Positions 57,360 to 64,000 of a stretch of 64,000 nt of DNA are shown here, piece after piece. The notes under the pieces are model-generated. The model ran no database searches. It was not told the origin of the DNA and saw nothing but the letters and a program-made list of their open reading frames with translations. This DNA is from a virus, in the IMG/VR virus record IMGVR_UViG_3300031746_000008, positions 1-64,000 of that record; one strand, written 5' to 3'. The translations under genes and the position numbers were made by a program. The first letter of the stretch is position 1; each line of letters begins with the position of its first letter.

Positions 57360-57900
57360 ACTTATGGTTGGCACCGGAATCCTGACATTGGCCCTAATGG
57401 GCTTAGTAATCTATATCCTACTCTTTCTCACAACATCGTGTGTCTCGCCAGGGGCCGCTAAACTGGAAGCTAGGGTTGGTGTCGTTGAAGACAATTTTAA
57501 TCAACTTGAGTCTGTTGTTGATAATAATATTGAAGAAGTCGGCACGCTGAAAAACCAATTAGTAGAAGTAAGTAATACTGTAAATAATTCAGGAGTAATT
57601 AAATATTCTGGTGCAGGATACGTTGTTCTTGGCACTTCTTTAATGGCTATTATTTTTCTTTTGGCCATCGGTATATTTCTCAAATATTATCTTAAAGCTA
57701 AGAATAGTACGAATATGTTAAATTTAGTAACCAAGGCGGTTAAAAATGTTGACCCAGAAACCCAAAGAAGAGTTAAGGGTGCTATTGAATCTCAAACATC
57801 TAATGGCGGACCTTTGACGGAGAAGCATAAAAATCTTTTGGCAAAATTCACTAAAGCCAACGGAACTTTCGTCGAAAAAGTAATTAAATCCATAGTATAA
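57346..57900 (+). CDS. Membrane protein with coiled coil
   Basis: A 184-residue protein from ATG 57346. First hydrophobic segment at residues 7-31 ends in FLTTSC, which could be a lipobox (Cys32). A coiled coil follows (LEARVGVVEDNFNQLESVVD), then a second transmembrane segment (about 90-114) and a basic C-terminal domain. Could be a lysis or envelope protein. Not identified. Confidence 0.6.
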   Translation: MLRNKLMVGTGILTLALMGLVIYILLFLTTSCVSPGAAKLEARVGVVEDNFNQLESVVDNNIEEVGTLKNQLVEVSNTVNNSGVIKYSGAGYVVLGTSLMAIIFLLAIGIFLKYYLKAKNSTNMLNLVTKAVKNVDPETQRRVKGAIESQTSNGGPLTEKHKNLLAKFTKANGTFVEKVIKSIV

Positions 57901-57906
57901 TACGTT

Positions 57907-58083
57907 ATGATGCCAGACCCTAAGTGTCCGGACTGTAAAGGAACGGGAGAGATCCTTTTGTTTGTTAGAACAGTAAAATGTTTTTGTCTCAACAGAATTA
58001 TTGATGACGACCCACTGGAATTAAAAAAATTGTTTGATGAAAGATTAAAAGAAAATAATGATATTAACTGGCCAATAATTTAA
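57907..58083 (+). CDS. Small DnaJ-like zinc-ribbon protein
   Basis: A 58-residue frame from ATG 57907 to TAA 58081-58083. Contains CPDCKGTGEILLF and later CFC, close to a DnaJ C-x2-C-x-G-x-G bead. Acidic helix at the end. Function unknown. Confidence 0.55.
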   Translation: MMPDPKCPDCKGTGEILLFVRTVKCFCLNRIIDDDPLELKKLFDERLKENNDINWPII

Positions 58084-58094
58084 AGGATTTTAAA

Positions 58095-58310
58095 ATGGGG
58101 AAAGGTTCTCTTAGGCGAAAATGTCAAGTATCAAAAGAAATAGAAGATGCTAATTGGGAATCTGTGTTCGGTAAGAAGAAGTTGAATGTGATGTCTGAAG
58201 AAGAGCGGGATGCGTTGGCCCTGGAGAATGATGACTTCCGAGAATCAGAAGATGATATTGATGGACTTGACGAAATAGACAAAATGATAAAAGAAGGCGA
58301 AAATAATTAA
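58095..58310 (+). CDS. Unknown acidic small protein
   Basis: A 71-residue protein: basic start (MGKGSLRRKCQVSKE), then strongly acidic (SEDDIDGLDEIDKMIKEGE). AAAGG upstream. The TAA overlaps the next ATG by one base. The start resembles small phage proteins of unknown role. Confidence 0.55.
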   Translation: MGKGSLRRKCQVSKEIEDANWESVFGKKKLNVMSEEERDALALENDDFRESEDDIDGLDEIDKMIKEGENN

Positions 58311-58987
58311 TGTTTATTAAGGGTCATATATCTGGAGTCTATAAAATAATTTGTTTACCAACAGGAAAAATTTATATAGGAAGTTCTGTAAATATATTTG
58401 ATAGATGGACCATACATAAAAGCGGATTAAGAAATAATAAACATTATAATCCACATTTGCAAAAAGCTTGGAATAAATACAAGGAAAATAATTTTAATTT
58501 TGAAATAATAGAAAAAGTAGACAATAATTTTTTAACAGAAAAAGAAAATTTCTGGATAGAAAAATTCAATAGTCGTAATAATAAATATGGTTTTAATATT
58601 GCTAAACCAGGAGATATCAGACATAGAACTAATCCTGGTATGACAGGACGATCACATAGTGAAAAATCTAAATTAAAAATGAGTTTAGCTCGGATTGGTA
58701 GGGTTGGATATAAACATACACAAGAAGATAAAATAAGATTAAGCTTAGCCTTAAAAGGAAAGAAAAGATCTAAAATAGCTATAAAAAATATGACAAAAGC
58801 ACAAAAATTAGTAGACAGAAGGGGATCAAAAAATCCAAAAGCAAAACTGGTAGATAAAAATATTCCAGAAATTAGAAAAATGAAAAAAGAAGGTCGGTCA
58901 ACAAAAGAAATAGCAAATAAGTATAATGTTAGCATAGATGCGATTTATGATATTATAAACGGTAGAAAATGGAGACATATACCATGA
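58310..58987 (+). CDS. GIY-YIG homing endonuclease with NUMOD3 repeats
   Basis: A 225-residue protein beginning MFIKGHISGVYKIICLPTGK, nearly the same opening as the genes at 23570 and 56019. GIY-YIG, then NUMOD3-like repeats (GRSHSEKSKLKMSLAR), then a helix-turn-helix (STKEIANKYNVSIDAIYDII). Packed between two small genes by 1- and 4-base overlaps. Confidence 0.88.
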   Translation: MFIKGHISGVYKIICLPTGKIYIGSSVNIFDRWTIHKSGLRNNKHYNPHLQKAWNKYKENNFNFEIIEKVDNNFLTEKENFWIEKFNSRNNKYGFNIAKPGDIRHRTNPGMTGRSHSEKSKLKMSLARIGRVGYKHTQEDKIRLSLALKGKKRSKIAIKNMTKAQKLVDRRGSKNPKAKLVDKNIPEIRKMKKEGRSTKEIANKYNVSIDAIYDIINGRKWRHIP

Positions 58988-59346
58988 AAAAAATTGTTTT
59001 AAATTATATTGAAGAGACAGATATCAAAGAAAGAACGCCTCTTGGAATTTCTGACAAGGGAAATGTGGTCGCAACTTGCTCCATATGTAAGAGGGATTTA
59101 ATGATTTTTCAATTAACAAAAACAAACGAAGAACTTGTAGGAGAAAATAAAAATCCTATCACCACAAGAATAGCTGTTTATTGCGAAAATTGTAAAAATA
59201 TAAATAGGGTTATCTCAATCAAAGGACAATTTTATCCAGGAGCAGCAAATGATAATATTAAATTTGAAGTAGATGAAAATATTCAACATGGCGGTGGATT
59301 AAGTCCTGATTGCGATGTAATTTTTAAAGTCAATAGGAGAAAATAA
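58984..59346 (+). CDS. Zinc-ribbon protein of unknown function
   Basis: A 120-residue protein from ATG 58984. Two cysteine pairs, CSICKRD and YCENCKN, about 30 residues apart form a likely zinc ribbon. C-terminal part beta-rich. No function recognised. Confidence 0.6.
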   Translation: MKKIVLNYIEETDIKERTPLGISDKGNVVATCSICKRDLMIFQLTKTNEELVGENKNPITTRIAVYCENCKNINRVISIKGQFYPGAANDNIKFEVDENIQHGGGLSPDCDVIFKVNRRK

Positions 59347-59663
59347 TGCACGACATAAAATACATAGATAAAAATGGTACTCCACATATTGCTAAATCCG
59401 AAACCGAAGCAACATTGTCTTCAAATAAAGATGTTTTTGCTTATACGATTGGTGATATGAATTTTGTATTGATTTCAAACGATGGCGATTTATTTAATCC
59501 GTTTGATTCTTCTGCCAATAGGAATAAGAAAGATTTGGAGAAGGGTGATTTATTCTACAATCTTAGAAAATGTAATAAAACGTGTTTTGATTATTATACC
59601 ATGTTCTTAAAGACAAAAAATAGAACACATTTAACGTTAGCCCAAAGAAATTATTTAAATTAA
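59346..59663 (+). CDS. Unknown protein
   Basis: A 105-residue protein, alpha/beta, sharing its first base with the previous stop. Contains DLFYNLRKCNKTCFDYYTMF. No family recognised. Confidence 0.55.
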   Translation: MHDIKYIDKNGTPHIAKSETEATLSSNKDVFAYTIGDMNFVLISNDGDLFNPFDSSANRNKKDLEKGDLFYNLRKCNKTCFDYYTMFLKTKNRTHLTLAQRNYLN

Positions 59664-59678
59664 AATAAAGGAAATAAA

Positions 59679-60041
59679 ATGAAACACATAGATAAAAAAT
59701 TGTCTGACGATTTTTCAAAATTTCTCGATCAAAAACTATTTTATAAAAACGACAAACCCTTAAAACAAACCAAAAATAAGTTAGATCTTTTTAATAGATG
59801 TACGACATTATTTGAAGAATTTATAAATACGTATATTGTTTCAGATTTGTCTCTCTACGAACAATCAGAATCAACATCTTCACCTATTGTTCCAAAAGAT
59901 AACAAACCAAAAAACGCTAATGTTATAAGTATAAAAATAAAAAACCCAATAGATGGGGGGAAAGGAACTACTATTATGACGGCATCAGAATCCATGAAGG
60001 CTGATAGTGAAAGGTACTCCGGAGTAAAAAAGAATGAATAA
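59679..60041 (+). CDS. Unknown protein
   Basis: A 120-residue protein: helical first half, a serine-rich linker (QSESTSSPIVPKDNKP), then ISIKIKNPIDGGKGTTIM. AAAGGAAA upstream. No function recognised. Confidence 0.55.
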   Translation: MKHIDKKLSDDFSKFLDQKLFYKNDKPLKQTKNKLDLFNRCTTLFEEFINTYIVSDLSLYEQSESTSSPIVPKDNKPKNANVISIKIKNPIDGGKGTTIMTASESMKADSERYSGVKKNE

Positions 60042-60441
60042 TGAAGAATTGATAAGTTTTACGGTTCCAACGAATTGCAGCAAGTATTATGTTGCAACTT
60101 TATCCAATAATAAAGAAGTCTTTCAAGATGAAAGAAAAGATGGACCTCATTCGTGGTTGCGTCTCAAGCAATTTTTACAATTAAATGCAGACTTAAAAAT
60201 TATAGACTTTAAACTTATCGAAGGAAATAAAAGTTTTGATATGCCAAAATTACAAAGAGGTTATTGTTTTGGGAAGAAAATGGTAAAAATTTTTATGGGA
60301 AATACAGAAGTACAAGGAACTTGTGTCGGGTATTTTGATGGTATAAATGCGACCCTCTTCTGGGTTTCAGAGGACGGCGAAAATGTCGGGAAAGAAATTA
60401 GAAGCAAAGACAAGTGTGGATTCTTTCTTATCGAGAATTAA
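60034..60441 (+). CDS. Unknown protein
   Basis: A 135-residue beta-rich protein overlapping the previous gene by 8 bases. Contains DGPHSWLRLKQFLQLN and GYCFGKKMVKIFMGN. No family recognised. Confidence 0.55.
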   Translation: MNNEELISFTVPTNCSKYYVATLSNNKEVFQDERKDGPHSWLRLKQFLQLNADLKIIDFKLIEGNKSFDMPKLQRGYCFGKKMVKIFMGNTEVQGTCVGYFDGINATLFWVSEDGENVGKEIRSKDKCGFFLIEN

Positions 60442-60891
60442 ATGGAAAAGTCATTCGATTCACCAACAACCCCAGGTCTTCCTATAGATTTTCGTAATTA
60501 CGTCGTAGAATTAGTGTGTTTAAATATGGATAAGAAACTCGGTCCTCGATTCTGGAAATCCAATAATTATTGGGCCAAAAAATATCCGAGAGAAATTAAA
60601 GGCATAAGCAACTTAAGTAAATTAACAGATTTTAATAATCCTTTAATTCAAAAATTATTAATTGGTATTATTAAAGATGGTTGGATTAAATCTCTTTCGG
60701 CTAAAAAGACTTTAAATACAATAATTAAAAAATTAGATATATTATATAAAAAAGAAATAGAGAAAAGAAAAGATGAAAAAATAGTTATAAGTATCTTTTC
60801 TCCAGAAGAAAATGCAAGATATGTAGATACTGGGACAAAAAATAAATTGTCAATTTTAAAGGATATTGAAAATAGTGGCAAAGAAATCTAA
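60442..60891 (+). CDS. Unknown protein upstream of the recombinase
   Basis: A 149-residue mostly helical protein. Contains NYWAKKYPREIKGISNLSKL and lysine-rich helices. It overlaps the RecA-like gene by 17 bases, so it may work with it. No family recognised. Confidence 0.55.
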   Translation: MEKSFDSPTTPGLPIDFRNYVVELVCLNMDKKLGPRFWKSNNYWAKKYPREIKGISNLSKLTDFNNPLIQKLLIGIIKDGWIKSLSAKKTLNTIIKKLDILYKKEIEKRKDEKIVISIFSPEENARYVDTGTKNKLSILKDIENSGKEI

Positions 60892-61921
60892 AGAAAAGGT
60901 TGTTGATGAAAGTTTTGATAAATTTCTTGAAAGAACTTATGGAGAGGGAATTATTAGGACGGCAGATAAAGTAATAGACCGAAAGAGAGATGTTTTAAAA
61001 ACAGCATCAATTTCCCTGGACATTAGTTTAAATGGAGGAATTCCCGATGGCGCTACTTGTCTTATTAGCGGAAAGAGCAAGGTTGGCAAAACTTCAATTT
61101 GTTTAGAAATCTTAAAGAATGCCATAGACGACAATAGACCCGCATTTTATTTTGATATCGAGCGCAGAGCATCTGCGAGTCTTATTGGAACCATCCAAGG
61201 GCTAGATACTAGTAAACTTCAAATAATTAAATCCACTCTCGATCACAATTTAAGCGCCGAGGAATGGTTAAGAGTAATCGAATCTACAATAAAGGAAAAT
61301 AAAAAAGCAGTCATGGTTATAGACAGCATAGCAGCACTTTCCACGATGGCGGAGCAGGCGGAAATGATTGGAGACAATAGGGATATGGCTGGAGTTCCGA
61401 AGCTCTTGGCGGGATTTTTTAGAAAAGTACAACCCGTAGCAGACGACAATGACGTAATATTATTATTTATTTCCCAACTTCAAACGAATCGGGAAGTTAA
61501 TGGTAAAAAATTTATTGAGAAAGGGGGTCTCGCAATATCTTACGCTTGTAGCGTATGGTTAAATGCAAACTGGGCTAAACAATGGGACAAAGATCCAGAC
61601 ACAAATGCTCCAGCAGGACATGATGTGATGGTAACAGTGGTGTGTTCTGCATTAGGTAAACCTTTTCTTCCTTGTGCTGTTCCCTTGCGATTTGGTGAAG
61701 GTGTTGATAGAATAAAAGATATCTTAATTAACGCAGAAAATCTTGGTCTCATAGAAAAGAGCGGTAGTTGGTATATAATCTCCAGCATCTTAGATAAAGA
61801 CAATAATCCTCTTAAGTTGCAGGGACTTGAGAAAGTTCGTGAATATTTTAAAAATAATCCTCAATACATAGAAAAATTTGATAAAGAAATTCGTGAAATA
61901 TTATTGCCAGGAATAAAATAA
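60875..61921 (+). CDS. UvsX/RecA-like recombinase
   Basis: A 348-residue protein. GTG 60875 gives MAKKSKEKVV and lies 11 bases after AAAGGA; TTG 60866 is the alternative. RecA core: ISLDISLNGGIPDGATCLIS, Walker A SGKSKVGKTS, FYFDIERRAS, Walker B AVMVIDSIAALST, then FISQLQTNREVNG with the L2-like region. Catalyses strand exchange in phage recombination-dependent replication and may also aid repair of breaks made by the many homing nucleases. Confidence 0.87.
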   Translation: MAKKSKEKVVDESFDKFLERTYGEGIIRTADKVIDRKRDVLKTASISLDISLNGGIPDGATCLISGKSKVGKTSICLEILKNAIDDNRPAFYFDIERRASASLIGTIQGLDTSKLQIIKSTLDHNLSAEEWLRVIESTIKENKKAVMVIDSIAALSTMAEQAEMIGDNRDMAGVPKLLAGFFRKVQPVADDNDVILLFISQLQTNREVNGKKFIEKGGLAISYACSVWLNANWAKQWDKDPDTNAPAGHDVMVTVVCSALGKPFLPCAVPLRFGEGVDRIKDILINAENLGLIEKSGSWYIISSILDKDNNPLKLQGLEKVREYFKNNPQYIEKFDKEIREILLPGIK

Positions 61922-62760
61922 TGAGAAGATTCATTGATCTGATAGGACAAAAATTTAATGAATTGATACCGATTAGATATATGGGCAACAATAAATGGGG
62001 AAATGCTTTATGGTTGTGTCGATGTGATTGTGGTAAAGAAAAGATAATATTAGGATCAGATATCAAAAGAGGTCGTAGTAAAAATTGTGGATGTTCAAAA
62101 TTAAAACATTGCCACGCTAGAAGTAAAAAAATATCAAAAACATACAAATCGTGGGATGGTATGATCCAAAGATGTACCAATCCAAAAAATGCAAGTTATG
62201 AAAATTATGGTGGCCGTGGTATAACTATCTGCGATCGCTGGTTGGAATCAAATGGCAAAGGATTTATTAATTTTCTTGCGGACATGGGAGAAAGACCAGA
62301 AGGTAAATCTCTTGACAGAAGAGATAATAATAAATTAATATGTGGATATTCACCAGGAAATTGCAAATGGTCAACAAAGAAAGAACAAGCAAATAATAGG
62401 AGAAGTAATCTTGATAAAAAATCCTTGCTTATCCGAAAATATAAATGTATATTAATGAGCGTTTTAAATAATTTAAAATCAAAAAGAATTAATTTTTCTA
62501 AACATCTTCCATATGGCTCTAGAGAACTCTGCGAACATTTAAATAATATACTAAAAGTACAAAACAATTGTTGTCCAATGTGCAATAAATCTTACAATGA
62601 TATTAAATTTGATATAGATCATATTATCCCAACTTCGTCAGCGAAAACTAAAGAAGACCTATTAAAACTTTTCGATTTAAATAATCTATCTTTGTTATGT
62701 TTTTATTGTAATAGATATGTTAAAAGAAATAAAATAAAAGGAAAAATAAATGAAAAATAA
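61921..62760 (+). CDS. HNH/AP2-type homing protein with an extra C-terminal HNH domain
   Basis: A 279-residue protein. Residues 1-165 are the family described at 4149 (CRCDCG, NCGC in place of SCGC, YGGRGITICDRW, LDRRDNNKLICGYS). Residues 170-279 add a separate canonical HNH domain: CCPMCNKSYNDIKFDIDHIIPTS cut by a loop, then LSLLCFYCNRYVKR. The TPxRK tail is absent. ATG shares its first base with the UvsX stop. Confidence 0.85.
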   Translation: MRRFIDLIGQKFNELIPIRYMGNNKWGNALWLCRCDCGKEKIILGSDIKRGRSKNCGCSKLKHCHARSKKISKTYKSWDGMIQRCTNPKNASYENYGGRGITICDRWLESNGKGFINFLADMGERPEGKSLDRRDNNKLICGYSPGNCKWSTKKEQANNRRSNLDKKSLLIRKYKCILMSVLNNLKSKRINFSKHLPYGSRELCEHLNNILKVQNNCCPMCNKSYNDIKFDIDHIIPTSSAKTKEDLLKLFDLNNLSLLCFYCNRYVKRNKIKGKINEK

Positions 62761-62950
62761 ATTAACATTAATAATTTTAATAACATCTGTATTATTCGGA
62801 TGCGAAATTAGGCCAGGAATTTATGTCGAGCCTCGTCCCGTTGTGGTAGTTCACGAGGAACCTCCAACAGAAGTTGTAATAATTCAAGGCCATCCCGTAA
62901 GACGTGTTATCGTTGCTCCTCGTCCAATTATTATTCATAGACACAGATAG
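62750..62950 (+). CDS. Small lipoprotein
   Basis: A 66-residue protein: signal peptide, lipobox VLFGC (Cys18), then a valine/proline-rich tail with repeated P-R-P (EPRPVVVVHEEPP, APRPIIIHRHR). Overlaps the homing gene by 11 bases. Possibly an envelope or lysis protein. Confidence 0.6.
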   Translation: MKNKLTLIILITSVLFGCEIRPGIYVEPRPVVVVHEEPPTEVVIIQGHPVRRVIVAPRPIIIHRHR

Positions 62951-62956
62951 TGTTTA

Positions 62957-63313
62957 ATGTTAATTCAACTTTTAAATGGAGCAGAAGAGAAAATAAATTT
63001 AAAAAAATACTTATTAAGAGAGACATACCAAAAATCAAAATTTCAAACAAGAGTTAAGGAACAATTAAAGAAAGAATACCCCTCTGATAATATTTATGAA
63101 GAGGTATATATCAAGGGTGAAAAGTTCTATCTTGATTTTTTTATTCCTTCTCGTGGGCTTGTGGTAGAGGTTCAAGGAAGACAGCACGAACTTCATATTA
63201 AATTTTTCCATAAAACAAAAATAGATTTTAACAATCAAAAAAATCGTGATGAGCGTAAAATAGCATGGTGTTTGCTTAATCACTTGAAATTGATTGAAGT
63301 ATATGACAAATAA
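62957..63313 (+). CDS. DUF559-like PD-(D/E)XK protein
   Basis: A 118-residue protein. KFYLDFFIPSRGLVVEVQGR followed by Q-H shows the D-x(n)-E-x-Q core of Vsr/DUF559-like nucleases, and ERKIAWCLLN matches the later family helix. Nuclease activity is inferred; target unknown. Confidence 0.65.
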   Translation: MLIQLLNGAEEKINLKKYLLRETYQKSKFQTRVKEQLKKEYPSDNIYEEVYIKGEKFYLDFFIPSRGLVVEVQGRQHELHIKFFHKTKIDFNNQKNRDERKIAWCLLNHLKLIEVYDK

Positions 63314-63722
63314 TTTTGACGAAGAATATAAAAAATACAGTGACGATCTTACGGCATGGGAAAAATCTTTGTGTCTTTCCTTTAAAGAATCTAATAGATC
63401 AGAGATTGAAAAGATACTCGAATTATCAATAGAAGAAATTAGATTAGAAACAACAATGAGACTTTGTGAATATTCATTCATGCTTTCACAATATTTAATT
63501 TTTCTTCAAAAAAAGAGCAACGAAGCAGAAGGATATTTAAAATGGTCCAAGAATGTTACGAACAAACTTTTTAATGAAGATAAAGCTAAGTGCGGCAGAA
63601 TTCAACAGAAGGTGGATCTAAGATTGTCGAGAATAATTTATTTGTCTCGCCGAATTGAGTTTTATGCACAAAATATGCAAAATATAATTCGTCAACGTAA
63701 TTTGGAGATAAAAAATGGATAG
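63303..63722 (+). CDS. Unknown helical protein
   Basis: A 139-residue helical protein from ATG 63303, overlapping the previous gene by 11 bases. Contains LCEYSFMLSQYLIFLQKKSN. This helical pattern resembles small replication or recombination accessory proteins of phages, but no family is certain. Confidence 0.55.
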   Translation: MTNNFDEEYKKYSDDLTAWEKSLCLSFKESNRSEIEKILELSIEEIRLETTMRLCEYSFMLSQYLIFLQKKSNEAEGYLKWSKNVTNKLFNEDKAKCGRIQQKVDLRLSRIIYLSRRIEFYAQNMQNIIRQRNLEIKNG

Positions 63723-64000
63723 TCCCATACAACTTATTAAAAATGGAATCATCGCTAATAATTGGTCTTTAGTTTGCCAGGGGTATGAGGAGATCACTGG
63801 AGAATTAATTAAAGCAAATGAAATAATTGAATCACCCAATGAATTAATAGAAGAGATAGAACAAATAATTAACAAACACAAAAAAATAATTACACCGAAT
63901 CCAGATGGACAAACATATGAAAGAAATCCCCCAGAACCAAAAAATCGCCGTCAAGACCCACCACCAATTAAAAAAACAGTTACAGTTGGCCCCTTTGTTA
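63715..64000 (+). CDS. Unknown protein, 5-prime part only
   Basis: An open frame from ATG 63715 (8-base overlap with the preceding gene) runs off the right edge after about 95 codons. MDSPIQLIKNGIIANNWSLV, an acidic helix, then a proline-rich linker (NPPEPKNRRQDPPPIKKT). The helix-linker layout suggests a two-part protein. Function unknown. Confidence 0.55.
   Translation, partial: MDSPIQLIKNGIIANNWSLVCQGYEEITGELIKANEIIESPNELIEEIEQIINKHKKIITPNPDGQTYERNPPEPKNRRQDPPPIKKTVTVGPFV

Noticed and set aside
1-64000. CRISPR arrays
   Set aside because: No series of spaced identical repeats was seen. The Cas4-like and TnpB genes alone do not indicate a CRISPR locus.
1-64000. tRNA genes
   Set aside because: I saw no cloverleaf with a T-loop GTTCRA motif in the intergenic gaps, including 34581-34882. 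A tRNA search program should confirm.

Overview
The window looks like a stretch of a large, AT-rich tailed-phage genome. Genes are short, tightly packed and mostly on the + strand, often with 4-base ATGA overlaps. They include phage nucleotide metabolism (class II ribonucleotide reductase, ThyX, dCMP deaminase, an IMP dehydrogenase/GMP reductase-type enzyme), DNA and RNA ligases, a UvsX/RecA-like recombinase, a Cas4-like nuclease, RNase H, a DnaQ-like exonuclease, a sigma factor and a ClpP-like protease. No ribosomal, tRNA or host housekeeping block was seen. Lipobox proteins and a class II reductase fit a bacterial host with access to cobalamin. The host cannot be named from the sequence.

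Layout: 0.2-5.8 kb holds a ubiquitin-like conjugation locus: a beta-grasp Ubl, an E2-like protein with a cysteine-bead tail, a JAMM/JAB protease, an 81-residue unknown and a ThiF/E1-like enzyme. Four homing-type genes are wedged between them. 6.4-13 kb holds a DRB0094-type RNA ligase, small unknown genes, a truncated nucleotidyltransferase, a pyrimidine-dimer-glycosylase-like protein and a UPF0489-like protein. 15-24 kb holds a Ycf46-like AAA ATPase, a DUF3150 protein and a DUF1257 (Ycf35-like) protein, with a TnpB-only insertion. 24-33 kb holds the intein-split GuaB/GuaC-like gene, a BRCT protein, a DUF2997-like protein, a WGR-containing DNA ligase and an RNA-repair cassette (separate kinase plus a phosphatase-ligase fusion). 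34-39 kb holds a structured noncoding gap, a short BrxL-like AAA+ protein and an IS200/IS605 element sitting in a homing gene beside a Dam-like methylase. 39-55 kb holds the exonuclease, intein-split ThyX, ClpP, sigma factor, an exported protease, dCMP deaminase and intein-split reductase. 55-64 kb holds a Cas4-like nuclease, RNase H, the recombinase and many small unknowns.

Selfish DNA is unusually dense. There are about a dozen genes of one HNH/AP2-type family (N-terminal F-G-R-L and S-C-G-C motifs), five GIY-YIG genes (one a chimera with the first family), at least four other HNH genes, three inteins, two TnpB genes and several broken relics. Many sit exactly between a stop and the next start. 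Some have left scars: a duplicated 5-prime end of the guaB-like gene, in-frame fusions, and an apparently domesticated acidic derivative.

The most notable system is the phage ubiquitin-like pathway. With the homing genes removed, the order is Ubl, E2, JAMM, small protein, E1, all on the same strand, which reads as one operon able to activate, transfer and remove a Ubl tag. Its targets are unknown. Other items of interest are the truncated BrxL-like protein, the dispersed Ycf46/DUF3150/DUF1257/DUF2997 set, and a recurrent TTGTGTATAAT-like promoter motif that precedes most of the antisense mobile genes.
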